From NCBI GenBank assembly GCA_964636665.1, contig CAZWVT010000014.1:1-37665 (forward strand): a stretch of 37,665 nt of DNA, given 5' to 3'. The notes under the pieces were generated by a model. That model saw only the letters and a program-made list of their open reading frames with translations, was not told the origin of the DNA and made no database searches. This document shows positions 24,181 to 32,419 of the stretch, piece by piece. The DNA is from JAAYLC01 sp964636665. Its GTDB lineage: Bacteria; Bacteroidota; Bacteroidia; Flavobacteriales; Flavobacteriaceae. Position 1 is the first letter of the stretch. Each line of letters begins with the position of its first letter. The position numbers were made by a program, and so were the translations under genes.

Positions 24181-24630
24181 TTATGAACTAAGTGCTTTGT
24201 AATGATTTTCCGATTGTATGTTATTTCGGTTTTTCTGTAACTCAAAAAGTTGTAGGTTATTTTTTAAAAGCTCTCTGATTAAATCTGTCATCCGTTTGTT
24301 AAGAGCCGATGAATTATGCGTATAAATATCGTATTCTTTGATTGTGAACATTCCGATAACAATCCCGCGAATCACATTTAAAAATTTAAAATCTTTTTGA
24401 AATGCAGTATCGATATAGTCTAACTTTTTTTCTACGGAAAGATTGTAAAAGTAATTTTTGTGTTTTCTTATGTAATTTTTAAAAAAATTCAGTAAAAGCT
24501 CTTCTTGAATAAGAATTACGGGGCGCAAGACCTGATTTTGAAAAGATTCATCCGAACTGGTAGTAGATAAGGTTTTTACAGAATCAATTTTGGGTCTAAG
24601 TTTTAAAAGAACGTCATCTCGTGTTTCCAT
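24181..24630 (-). CDS. Conserved protein of unknown function
   Basis: The 149-residue protein is mainly helical and soluble, with a conserved-looking FQNQVLRPVILIQEELLLNFFKNYI segment near residues 30-54 and FLNVIRGIVIGMFTIKEY near 82-99. I remember near-identical layouts in other Flavobacteriia, sometimes carrying a glyoxalase label, but I see no metal-binding residues or beta-alpha-beta repeats to support that label. There is no signal peptide. It lies upstream of the SSS transporter on the same strand. Its function cannot be assigned. Confidence 0.7.
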   Translation of the reverse strand: METRDDVLLKLRPKIDSVKTLSTTSSDESFQNQVLRPVILIQEELLLNFFKNYIRKHKNYFYNLSVEKKLDYIDTAFQKDFKFLNVIRGIVIGMFTIKEYDIYTHNSSALNKRMTDLIRELLKNNLQLFELQKNRNNIQSENHYKALSS

Positions 24631-24734
24631 AATGAGAGTTTTATGAAAATTAAGGAATTTACAGAGGAATAAAAAGGATAATACAGGAAGTTATAAACGG
24701 GGTTGTCAACAATTTAAAAATGTGTTTTATAATG

Positions 24735-24742
24735 TATTTTTG
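24735..24742 (+). promoter_or_regulatory. Predicted -7 promoter element for nnr
   Basis: TATTTTTG is a perfect TAnnTTTG ending 30 bases before the ATG at 24773. This placement also supports choosing that ATG rather than the in-frame GTG at 24722, which lies upstream of the promoter element. Confidence 0.45.
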
Positions 24743-24772
24743 AATAACAACTTTATTAAAACTTTAAAATCT

Positions 24773-26293
24773 ATGATTGTCCTTTCCGGTAAACAAATAA
24801 AACAAGCCGATGCGGTTAGCATTCGCAATCAAAACATTAGTTCAGAAGAGTTAATGGAACGCGCTGCAAACAAAGTTTTTGAATGGATTTGCAGAAAATA
24901 TCCCGCAGCTTCAACCGAAACAGTTTCAGTATTTTGCGGACCGGGAAACAATGGGGGAGATGGTCTTGCATTGGGAAGAATGCTTTATAAAGCAAATTAT
25001 AAAGTGAAAATTTTCACCTTAGAGTTTACCAAAAATAATTCTTCAGATTTTTTGAGCAATTTGCAAAAATTAAAATCAAACAATATTCCTGTTTATCCTA
25101 TTTCTTCTGCAAATGACTTTCCGTTTATCGATGAAAAAATGCTCGTTATCGATTCGATATTTGGAATCGGTTTAAGCCGAACCCCGGATTCTTGGATTAA
25201 AGAATTGATTCAACATCTGAATAAGTCAAAAGCGACTATAATTTCAATTGATATGCCCTCGGGATTGTTTGCCGAAGCGCCGGTAATGGATTTCGACGCG
25301 GTTATAAAAGCTTCAATTACTCTAACTTTCCAATGTTCAAAATTATCTTTTTTTCTTCCTGAAAATACCGAAATAATTGAGCGTGTAGAAGTGTTGAATA
25401 TTGGATTGGATATTGATTTCATACAATCCTTAACTCCTTTGGCGCGGATTGTAACTTTAAATGGAGTAAAAAATCAGCTTAAAAAAAGAAAAAAGTTCTC
25501 GCATAAAGGAACTTTTGGTCATGTGGCAGTCATTGGCGGAAGCTATGGTATGATAGGTGCTGCTTATTTAACGTCCAAAGCTGCGTACAGAACCGGAGCC
25601 GGAAAAGTCACTGTAGTCGTTCCAAAATGTGGCTGCGAAATAATCCAAACCACATTACCGGAAGCTATGGTTATTACAGATATCGATGACAACGAACATA
25701 CTGAAATTGCAATAAAAGAGGAGCAATATTCTGCAATTGCCATCGGAATGGGCATAGGTGTTTCCGAAAAAGTAAACAATGCTCTAATTATGTTTTTAAA
25801 AAGCTGCAAAAAACCAATGGTCATCGATGCAGATGCACTTAATATTTTGGCGAACTATCCGGAGTATTTACAATTTATTCCTGAGCAATCCATACTTACG
25901 CCACATCCGAAAGAACTTGCAGGTTTGATTGGAAAATGGAAGCATGATTACGAGAAAATTGATAAAGTGAAATTACTTTCCAAAAAGCTCAATGTAATAA
26001 TTGTGATTAAAGGAGCGCATACGATGACGATTTATAAAGACGAGATTTTTATTAATTCTACTGGCAATCCCGGAATGGCCACTGCCGGTTCCGGAGATGT
26101 TTTAAGCGGAATTATTGCCGGTTTGATTGCTCAAAAATATTCGCCTTTAATTGCTGCATATTTAGGTGTTTTTATGCACGGTCTGGCAGGAGATTTTGCT
26201 CAAGAGAAAATGGGGATGCACGCAATGACAGCAAGTGATTTGATTGATAATCTGGGCAATGCTTTCAATAAAATAAAAAACCACACTATTTAA
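24773..26293 (+). CDS. nnr: Bifunctional NAD(P)H-hydrate epimerase / dehydratase
   Basis: The 506-residue protein repairs hydrated, damaged NADH and NADPH. The N-terminal epimerase domain (about 1-215, YjeF_N) carries VFCGPGNNGGDGLALGRML and IVSIDMPSG-like elements (IISIDMPSGLF). The C-terminal ADP/ATP-dependent dehydratase domain (about 225-500, ribokinase-like) carries HKGTFGHVAVIGGSYGMIGA, LTPHPKELAGL and the catalytic stretch GNPGMATAGSGDVLSGIIAG. The length matches E. coli Nnr (515). The start is the ATG at 24773, giving MIVLSGKQIKQAD. It is convergent with fumC and shares a terminator region with it. It fits the window's other NAD genes pncA, pncB and nadB. Confidence 0.96.
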   Translation: MIVLSGKQIKQADAVSIRNQNISSEELMERAANKVFEWICRKYPAASTETVSVFCGPGNNGGDGLALGRMLYKANYKVKIFTLEFTKNNSSDFLSNLQKLKSNNIPVYPISSANDFPFIDEKMLVIDSIFGIGLSRTPDSWIKELIQHLNKSKATIISIDMPSGLFAEAPVMDFDAVIKASITLTFQCSKLSFFLPENTEIIERVEVLNIGLDIDFIQSLTPLARIVTLNGVKNQLKKRKKFSHKGTFGHVAVIGGSYGMIGAAYLTSKAAYRTGAGKVTVVVPKCGCEIIQTTLPEAMVITDIDDNEHTEIAIKEEQYSAIAIGMGIGVSEKVNNALIMFLKSCKKPMVIDADALNILANYPEYLQFIPEQSILTPHPKELAGLIGKWKHDYEKIDKVKLLSKKLNVIIVIKGAHTMTIYKDEIFINSTGNPGMATAGSGDVLSGIIAGLIAQKYSPLIAAYLGVFMHGLAGDFAQEKMGMHAMTASDLIDNLGNAFNKIKNHTI

Positions 26294-26309
26294 AAAAACA
26301 ATGTGGTTT
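26278..26309 (-). terminator. Terminator between nnr and fumC, mainly for fumC
   Basis: AAACCACA (26278-26285) pairs with TGTGGTTT (26302-26309). On the minus strand the stem is followed by a long T-run, which suits fumC. On the plus strand the T-tract is only three bases, and the stem overlaps the last codons of nnr. Confidence 0.7.
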
Positions 26310-26334
26310 AAAATATAAGGGTTCTAAATATAAA

Positions 26335-27720
26335 TTAAATCATATCCTCAGGACGTACCCAAGAATCAAAATCTTCCGCAGATACATAGCCCAATCTTAC
26401 CGCTTCTTCTTTTAATGTGGTTCCGTTTTTATGAGCTGCATTTGCAATTTCTGCGGCTTTGTAATAACCGATTTTTGTATTTAATGCAGTAACCAACATC
26501 AAGCTGTTATCAAGTTGTTTTTTGATAATTTCATAATTTGGTTCAATGCCGCGAGCGCAATGAATATCAAATGAAATACAAGCATCTCCTAAAAGCTGTG
26601 CGGATTCCAGAAAATTAACGGCCATCATAGGTTTGAATACATTCAGTTCAAAATGACCTTGCATGCCGCCGACAGAAATTGCCACATCGTTTCCCATAAC
26701 TTGTGCACAAACCATTGTGAGGGCTTCTGCTTGCGTAGGATTTACTTTTCCGGGCATGATTGACGAACCGGGTTCATTTGCAGGAATGATAATTTCCCCG
26801 ATTCCACTTCGAGGACCACTTGCCAACAAGCGGATATCGTTTCCAATTTTATTTAATGAAACGGCCAATTGTTTTAAAGCTCCGTGAGATTCTACAAAAG
26901 CGTCATGAGCAGCGAGGGCTTCAAATTTATTTTCGGCAGTTACAAAAGGTAGGTCGGTGAATTTTGAAATGTATTCTGCAACTTTCTTATCATATCCGTC
27001 GGGTGTGTTTAATCCGGTTCCGACTGCCGTTCCGCCCAATGCCAATTCTGCCAAATGAGGCAAAGTGTTTTTTAAAGCTTTCAAACCGTGGCTTAATTGA
27101 GAAGCATAACCGCTAAATTCTTGACCTAAGGTAAGTGGAGTGGCATCCATTAAATGTGTACGGCCTATTTTTACGACATCTTTAAATTCTTCGGCTTTGG
27201 AAGCAAGCGTTTTTTGAAATTGTTCGATTCCGGGAATTGTAACTTCAATTAATTTTTTATAAGCTGCAATATGCATTGCAGTAGGGTAGGTATCGTTTGA
27301 AGACTGCGATTTATTTACGTCGTCATTAGGTTGAATTGTTTTTTCTCCTTCGCCAATCGTTTTTCCCGCAAGTTGATGTGCACGATTAGCAATAACTTCA
27401 TTGACATTCATATTGCTTTGCGTTCCGCTTCCTGTCTGCCATACTACCAAAGGAAATTGGTCATCGTGTTTACCGTCTAAAATTTCATCACAAACTGCTG
27501 CGATATAATCTCTTTTTTCTTCGGAAAGAACGCCCAATTCACAATTTGTATAGGCCGCTGCTTTTTTCAAATACGCAAAACCATAGATTATTTCTAAGGG
27601 CATAGAAGCTTTAGAACCAATTTTGAAATTTTCAAGTGAACGTGAAGTTTGGGCACCCCAAAGTTTGTCCGAAGGAACTTTTACTTCGCCCATAGTATCT
27701 TTTTCAATTCTGTATTGCAT
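26335..27720 (-). CDS. fumC: Class II fumarate hydratase
   Basis: The 461-residue enzyme interconverts fumarate and malate in the TCA cycle and needs no iron-sulfur cluster. The superfamily signature GSSIMPGKVNPTQAEALT is present near residues 317-334, with GRTHLMDATPLTLGQEFSGY near 187-206 and the TGSGTQSNMNVNEVIANRA stretch near 96-114. All these segments match FumC rather than argininosuccinate lyase or aspartase. The length is normal. A TAnnTTTG element lies 61 bases upstream. It is convergent with nnr and apparently monocistronic. Confidence 0.97.
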   Translation of the reverse strand: MQYRIEKDTMGEVKVPSDKLWGAQTSRSLENFKIGSKASMPLEIIYGFAYLKKAAAYTNCELGVLSEEKRDYIAAVCDEILDGKHDDQFPLVVWQTGSGTQSNMNVNEVIANRAHQLAGKTIGEGEKTIQPNDDVNKSQSSNDTYPTAMHIAAYKKLIEVTIPGIEQFQKTLASKAEEFKDVVKIGRTHLMDATPLTLGQEFSGYASQLSHGLKALKNTLPHLAELALGGTAVGTGLNTPDGYDKKVAEYISKFTDLPFVTAENKFEALAAHDAFVESHGALKQLAVSLNKIGNDIRLLASGPRSGIGEIIIPANEPGSSIMPGKVNPTQAEALTMVCAQVMGNDVAISVGGMQGHFELNVFKPMMAVNFLESAQLLGDACISFDIHCARGIEPNYEIIKKQLDNSLMLVTALNTKIGYYKAAEIANAAHKNGTTLKEEAVRLGYVSAEDFDSWVRPEDMI

Positions 27721-27781
27721 GGCTAAATAAGGTAATTTTTAAGTTAATCTAAAGTTGTGAAATTTAATTTTATCAAAACAG

Positions 27782-27789
27782 CAAAGGTA
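27782..27789 (-). promoter_or_regulatory. Predicted -7 promoter element for fumC
   Basis: The minus strand reads TACCTTTG, a perfect TAnnTTTG, with the fumC ATG 61 bases downstream. No -33 TTG is visible at normal distance. Confidence 0.45.
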
Positions 27790-27875
27790 ACCAAAACCAA
27801 GCAGAGACATGCTATGTTGTTAAATTGTTGTTTATAATTTTTTAAAATTCATTAGCTATCAAATAAAAAAAACTT

Positions 27876-27883
27876 TATATTTG
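27876..27883 (+). promoter_or_regulatory. Predicted -7 element for the 54-residue membrane protein
   Basis: TATATTTG is a perfect TAnnTTTG ending 26 bases before the ATG at 27910. No -33 TTG was found. Confidence 0.45.
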
Positions 27884-27909
27884 ACCAAAAATAAATAATA
27901 TTCATTCTT

Positions 27910-28074
27910 ATGTTTACCTTCAGTGAATTTTTAGGTTTTATACTCATAATGATTGTCGTTACTATGGGCTTTTGGTTATTAATCTTTTTAATGGGATTAT
28001 TGCCTTATTGGATTGGAGGAGCTCTTAAAGAAAGAATGCAGGAAAGAAAAAAGGAAAAAGAATTAAAGTCATAA
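27910..28074 (+). CDS. Small single-span membrane protein (54 residues)
   Basis: An ATG at 27910 opens a 54-codon frame: a short N-terminus (MFTFSEF), a long hydrophobic stretch at about residues 8-37 (GFILIMIVVTMGFWLLIFLM then GLLPYWIGG), and a strongly charged tail of alternating Lys, Arg and Glu (KERMQERKKEKELKS). A promoter element 26 bases upstream and an intrinsic terminator 27 bases downstream make this a complete, isolated gene. The charged tail is probably cytoplasmic. I do not recognise a family. Such proteins can regulate larger membrane complexes, but no partner is suggested by the neighbours. Confidence 0.65.
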   Translation: MFTFSEFLGFILIMIVVTMGFWLLIFLMGLLPYWIGGALKERMQERKKEKELKS

Positions 28075-28100
28075 TATTTAAAGTTAATAATTTTCTTGAG

Positions 28101-28127
28101 ACCACTTTCAGCAATGAAGGTGGTTTT
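28101..28127 (+). terminator. Intrinsic terminator after the small membrane protein gene
   Basis: ACCACTTTC (28101-28109) pairs with GAAGGTGGT (28116-28124) with one G-U pair and a 6-base loop, followed by TTT. Confidence 0.7.
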
Positions 28128-28174
28128 CTATTTGGTAGAAAGTGCACAATTGTACATTCAACTGTTATAAACTG

Positions 28175-28209
28175 AAAAAATATCCCAAATTGACTCGGGA
28201 TATTTTTTT
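28175..28209 (-). terminator. Bidirectional intrinsic terminator after the outer-membrane receptor gene
   Basis: AAAAAATATCCC (28175-28186) pairs with GGGATATTTTTT (28197-28208). T-tracts occur on both strands. It lies 24 bases past the receptor stop codon on the minus strand and can also back up the plus-strand terminator at 28101-28127. Confidence 0.85.
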
Positions 28210-28232
28210 ATTTCTTATAGGCATCGAAAATT

Positions 28233-30725
28233 TTATCCTTCAAAACCTTCGCCTTCATCTATTCCGCCGTTTCGTTGTTGGCGCATATTTTTCTTTTGCT
28301 GATTAAATCTGTAGATAAAAGATAAAGTAAAAGTTCTCGGACGCCATTGAAATTCACTGTCGCTATTGAAAAATGGTGTTTCAGTGAAACTGCTTCGTTT
28401 TCTTGTGTTTAATAAATCACTGACATTAAATGTAATTGTCGCATTGTCATTAAATACTTCTTTACTTACAGCCATATCGATGGAAGTCATTCCTTTGGTT
28501 CGCGTTTGTGCATTGGTTCGTGGTCCACGGTAGAATGCATTGGTTTGCCATTCGATTTGAGCGGGCAATTTTATTTTTGAACTAAACCGACCAAAATAGC
28601 TGCTGTTTTCTACGCCGTAATTAATGTTATTGTGGATTCCGTCTGTTTTAAAAAGAAAATAATTGAAACTTCCGTTTAAAGAAATCCATCGTGCGGGATA
28701 ATACATAAGTCCTACTTCAAATCCGTAGCGTTGATTTGTCGAAAGATTTATAGGAAGTGTTCTAATGATATTCACGCCATTGTCAGTAACTTCTCCGGTT
28801 TCTTCTTGAACCCTTTCAAAAGCATCTGTTTCGTGTTGATAATATACAGAAGTCGTCAGGGTTAATTTTTCCCATCTTTTCATATAACCAAGGTCAAAAG
28901 CATCAGAATATGCCGGATCTAAATCAGGATTTCCTTGAAAAATATTGGCTTCACTTGCGCGGGAAGGGAAGGGGTTTAAAAACCATCTCCACGGACGGTT
29001 GATTCTTCGGTTGTAACCCAATGTAATATTTTCTCTATTCCCTAATTCATAAGTTAAATTTACAGTGGGAAAGAGTCCTGTATATTCTTTGTCAAAATCC
29101 ATATTTATAGGAGTTTCTTCCACGACGTTTTCTGCATCCAAACTTCCTTTGGCAATGGTGTGTTCTACTCGAAGACCTAATAAGAAAGAGAAACTTCCGA
29201 ATTTATTTCCGTACTGTGTATAAAGTGCATTTACATTTTGCTCATAGGTAAATATGTTAGAAATGCTGTCGTTTAAATAGAAATTACCACTCGTTCCAAT
29301 TTCTTCAAAAAGTTTGTAGTCGGTCTCATTTTTATTAAAATCGCCTCGGTATCCGGCTTCAAATTGTGCATTTTCACCAATAGGAAGTACATAATCAACT
29401 TGAGCTAAATAATTTTGTCTTTTAAATCTCTCGTCAATTTCTTCCGAAGGCAGACGCGAATAGTCAGGAAGCATAACCTCATCTGAAATTATTGAAAACT
29501 CATCACTTTTGCTTCTTTCATATTGAAGGTCGGCTGTCAATTTATGGTCGCCATTATCATTAAATTTATTTTCATAGTTTAATGCTGCCTGAAAATTGTA
29601 ATTGTCATCTGTCTCATCCTCAAATCGAACATTGCGTTCCGCCAAATCTCCACCTCTGTAATTTAAAACTTCATTGGTAGTTTCATCGTGATTTCTTCCG
29701 AGACGGTAAAAAGCACTTGCTGTAATAGAAGACTGCTCGTTTATAAAGTATTCAATACCCAAGTTGGTATTAAAACCTTGTCTCAATCTGTCGTTTTGAC
29801 GGTCTTCAATGACGCGATCAAAATTTGGGTCTATGGTAATTGGATTTCCTAAAGAATCCGTTGTTGTTCTTGAAAAATAATTGTTGTCAAAATAACCTGT
29901 TCCCGGTCTGTTGTTATAATAATAACCGGTGGTGTTAAAAATATTAAATTTATCAGTCCGTAAATTAATATTTCCTGTTACATTACTTCCAAGAGGGCTG
30001 CTGATGCTTCCGCTAATGGAACCGTTTATTCCCAATGTTCTTTCTTTTTTGAGAATGATATTGAGAATTCCGGCTGTTCCTTCGGCGTCGTATCTTGCAG
30101 AAGGTGAAGTAATCACTTCCACGCGCTCAATAGCTTCTGCGGGCAATTGTCGCAAAGCATCTGTCCCTCCAAATCCAGCGATGGCTGAAGGTTTTCCGTT
30201 GATTAAAATTTTTACATTATCACTTCCCCTTAATGCGATACTTCCGTCGACATCTACTGTAACTGATGGAACATTATTAAGAGCATCGCTCACTGTAGCT
30301 CCACCTGCGGTAAGATCTTGTCCGATATTGTAGATTTTTTTGTCAAGCCTAACTTGAACTTCGGTGGTCTCTGCACGAATTACTACTTCGTTCAAACTGG
30401 CAGCGTCCATTTCAAGATAGATGGTAGGATAAGTAATATCGCTTGTAATGTTTTGATTTTCTAATGTTTGGGTTTGATATGAAATAAATTCAATATTGAT
30501 ATCGTATGTTCCTCGAGGGACATCTATGGTGAATGCACCGTTTTGGTCGGTTACACCGCCGGTTACAATTTCCCCCTGATTATTTATAAATGATATTGTT
30601 GCATATTCTAAAGGATAATCACTTCCTTGTTCCAAAACGGTTCCTCGAACTGTTACTCTCCCAAATGATTGTGAAATGGCGTTTGTGCAAGCCAAAAGCA
30701 TAAGGACTGAAAATAGTAATCTCAT
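28233..30725 (-). CDS. TonB-dependent-receptor-like outer-membrane beta-barrel protein
   Basis: The 830-residue protein has an N-terminal signal peptide (about 1-18), a carboxypeptidase-regulatory-like domain (about 24-112, RGTVLEQGSDYPLEYATISF, with a VTDQNGAFTIDVPRGTY motif), then a plug domain (about 125-230, with ALNNVPSVTVDVDGSIALRG and ILINGKPSA). The barrel (about 240-815) ends in FTLSFIYRFNQ, a typical terminal strand, followed by a short polar tail. The arrangement matches the outer membrane protein beta-barrel family common in Bacteroidota rather than SusC, and no SusD partner is adjacent. The substrate is unknown. It is the last gene of a minus-strand run and is closed by a strong terminator; an inverted repeat lies just upstream. 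Confidence 0.93.
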   Translation of the reverse strand: MRLLFSVLMLLACTNAISQSFGRVTVRGTVLEQGSDYPLEYATISFINNQGEIVTGGVTDQNGAFTIDVPRGTYDINIEFISYQTQTLENQNITSDITYPTIYLEMDAASLNEVVIRAETTEVQVRLDKKIYNIGQDLTAGGATVSDALNNVPSVTVDVDGSIALRGSDNVKILINGKPSAIAGFGGTDALRQLPAEAIERVEVITSPSARYDAEGTAGILNIILKKERTLGINGSISGSISSPLGSNVTGNINLRTDKFNIFNTTGYYYNNRPGTGYFDNNYFSRTTTDSLGNPITIDPNFDRVIEDRQNDRLRQGFNTNLGIEYFINEQSSITASAFYRLGRNHDETTNEVLNYRGGDLAERNVRFEDETDDNYNFQAALNYENKFNDNGDHKLTADLQYERSKSDEFSIISDEVMLPDYSRLPSEEIDERFKRQNYLAQVDYVLPIGENAQFEAGYRGDFNKNETDYKLFEEIGTSGNFYLNDSISNIFTYEQNVNALYTQYGNKFGSFSFLLGLRVEHTIAKGSLDAENVVEETPINMDFDKEYTGLFPTVNLTYELGNRENITLGYNRRINRPWRWFLNPFPSRASEANIFQGNPDLDPAYSDAFDLGYMKRWEKLTLTTSVYYQHETDAFERVQEETGEVTDNGVNIIRTLPINLSTNQRYGFEVGLMYYPARWISLNGSFNYFLFKTDGIHNNINYGVENSSYFGRFSSKIKLPAQIEWQTNAFYRGPRTNAQTRTKGMTSIDMAVSKEVFNDNATITFNVSDLLNTRKRSSFTETPFFNSDSEFQWRPRTFTLSFIYRFNQQKKNMRQQRNGGIDEGEGFEG

Positions 30726-30762
30726 GTAGTTAATTAAAAGGTTTTGTCTTAATTGAATTTAT

Positions 30763-30774
30763 TTGACTTGTCAA
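30763..30774. repeat. Inverted repeat TTGAC-TT-GTCAA upstream of the receptor gene
   Basis: A 12-base site with perfect 5-bp arms lies 38 bases upstream of the receptor start codon. It could be a regulator-binding site. Short palindromes arise by chance, so support is weak. Confidence 0.3.
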
Positions 30775-30846
30775 TGATATAAATAGTTTAAAAGGAACAG
30801 TCTCAAAATTCTGTTAAGATTGTTTTGGAATTTCGAAGGTTGTTTA

Positions 30847-31188
30847 TTACAAAATATCAATGATTTTTTGAGGCGGTCTTCCAATGATTGCTTTGGATTT
30901 TTTTACGATTATCGGACGCTCTATTAATTTGGGAAATGTAATCATAACTTCAATTAATTCATCATTAGAGAGGTTTTTATCTTTAAAGTTTTCTTTCCAT
31001 TCCTTCTCTTGGGTTCGAATTAATTCGATGGGTTTTATTTTTAATAATGATATTAAGTTTTTGAGTTCTTCAGCGGTGGGTGGTGTTTTCAGATAGTGAA
31101 TCACATTAATTTCTTCTCCTTTTTCAGTAAGAATTTCCAAAGCTTCCCGCGATTTGCTACAACGGGGATTATGATAAATAGTTGTCAT
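30847..31188 (-). CDS. ArsC-family glutaredoxin-dependent arsenate reductase-like protein
   Basis: The 113-residue protein has the ArsC/Spx thioredoxin-like fold. The catalytic cysteine is Cys10 in IYHNPRCSKSR, followed by the ELIRTQE segment and the Arg residues in LIERPIIV and IGRPP that ArsC uses to bind the oxyanion. This set of arginines points to ArsC rather than YffB or Spx. It would reduce arsenate to arsenite with glutaredoxin, though no arsR, acr3 or other ars gene is nearby, so the role may be more general. The ATG at 31188 is preferred to a TTG two codons upstream. It lies 17 bases after prfB and is probably co-transcribed with it. Confidence 0.88.
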   Translation of the reverse strand: MTTIYHNPRCSKSREALEILTEKGEEINVIHYLKTPPTAEELKNLISLLKIKPIELIRTQEKEWKENFKDKNLSNDELIEVMITFPKLIERPIIVKKSKAIIGRPPQKIIDIL

Positions 31189-31205
31189 CGTCAATAAATT
31201 TAAAA

Positions 31206-32313
31206 TTAAAGGCCTTCTTTTTTTGGTTTCTGTCCGGTCATCATTAAATAGGATTTAAGAAATGCATCTATTTCACCGTCTAAAACATCATCGGTATTTG
31301 TCGATTCTTCGTTTGTTCGCACGTCTTTTACCAATTTATAAGGATGGAGAACATAGTTGCGAATCTGTGAGCCCCATTCAATCGCCATTTTGTTTTCTTC
31401 AATTTCTGCACGATGTGTCATGCGTTTTCTCAATTCAATTTCATACAATTGAGATTTTAACATCTGCATTGCCTTTTCTCGGTTGTCAAGCTGACTTCGC
31501 GTTTCGCTGTTGTGAATTATAATTCCGGTAGGGTGGTGGGTCAAAATAGCTTTTGTTTCTACTTTGTTTACATTTTGTCCTCCGGCACCGCTGCTTCGGG
31601 CAAAATCCCAGGAAATATCTGCCGGATTAATTTCAATATTAATGGTTTCATCAACCAACGGATAAACGTAAACACTAACGAAACTTGTATGCCGCTTGGC
31701 ATTGCTGTCAAATGGGGAAATTCTCACCAATCGATGGACTCCGTTTTCTCCTTTTAACCAGCCGAAAGCATATTCACCATCAATTTCCAAAGTAACAGTT
31801 TTTACACCGGCAACATCTCCTTCTTGATAGTTTAGTTGGGTTACTTTATAGCCGTGTTTTTCTGCCCACATAATGTACATTCGCATGAGCATACTGGCCC
31901 AATCACAACTCTCGGTTCCGCCTGCTCCGGCTGTAATTTGAATGACAGCACTCAAATCATCTCCTTCGGAATTAAGCATGTTCCGAAACTCTATGGCTTC
32001 AATTACCTCTTGTGCTTTTTCTAAAATGCTTTTTAATTGCGCTTCATCGGCTTCTCCTTCAGTTATAAACTCTTCGATTATGTCTGCTTCTTCAATTAAG
32101 TTTACCGCAGTTTCATATTCTGTGACCCATTTTTTTTTGGTTCGGAGTTCTTTCATAAATGCTTCAGCTGCATTTGAATCATTCCAAAAATCGGGGTCAA
32201 ATGTTTTTTCTTCTTCGTTTGTTATTTCAATTTTTTTTCCTTCGATGTCAAAGATAGTGCCTCAAAGCATCTAACCGCACTTTAAGGTCTTTCATTAGGT
32301 CTGATGATGTCAT
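31206..32313 (-). CDS. prfB: Peptide chain release factor 2 with programmed +1 frameshift
   Basis: The gene is in two frames. Codons from the ATG at 32313 down to CTT at 32251 encode 21 residues and run into an in-frame TGA (32250-32248). Shifting +1 at CTT TGA C continues with GAC at 32249 to the stop at 31206, giving 368 residues in all (E. coli RF2 has 365). The product releases peptides at UGA and UAA. The stop-codon recognition tripeptide SPF is at about 199-201 and the catalytic GGQ at about 244-246, in SSGAGGQNVNKVETKA. An AGG lies three bases before CTT as a weak internal Shine-Dalgarno. High RF2 lowers its own synthesis by terminating at the TGA. Reading without the shift would start wrongly at an internal Met at 32156. 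Confidence 0.96.
32247..32262 (-). promoter_or_regulatory. RF2 recoding site (AGG ... CTT TGA C)
   Basis: On the minus strand it reads AGG CAC TAT CTT TGA C. The slippery CTT, the in-frame TGA and the following C match the conserved prfB frameshift signal. The upstream purine run is shorter than in E. coli (AGG CAC instead of AGG GGG), so the internal Shine-Dalgarno is weaker. Confidence 0.93.
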
Positions 32314-32337
32314 AAAATTAAATTATTGATAGGTCTG

Positions 32338-32364
32338 CAAAAATACTATTAACTTCGTGAGCAA
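32338..32364 (-). promoter_or_regulatory. Predicted promoter of prfB
   Basis: On the minus strand TTG (32364-32362) is followed after 16 bases by TATTTTTG (32345-32338), a good -33/-7 pair. The prfB ATG is 24 bases downstream. Confidence 0.55.
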
Positions 32365-32392
32365 GAAAATAATTAATGGGTCGAAATTATTT

Positions 32393-32400
32393 TATATTTG
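32393..32400 (+). promoter_or_regulatory. Predicted -7 promoter element for pncB
   Basis: TATATTTG is a perfect TAnnTTTG, 19 bases before the TTG start of pncB. It lies close to the oppositely directed prfB promoter. Confidence 0.45.
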
Positions 32401-32419
32401 AGGATTAAATCTCTTTTCT

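Noticed and set aside
24181..24630. Glyoxalase label for the 149-residue protein
   Set aside because: No metal ligands or beta-alpha-beta repeats of the glyoxalase fold are visible.
24722..24772. Upstream GTG start for nnr
   Set aside because: It would add 17 residues not seen in the family, and the promoter element lies downstream of it.
28141..28156. Near-palindrome TGCACAATTGTACA between two terminators
   Set aside because: It is short, imperfect and lies between terminators of convergent genes, where an operator is not expected.
31206..32156. prfB as a simple 316-residue frame
   Set aside because: It omits the N-terminal domain; the frameshifted reading restores the normal RF2 length.
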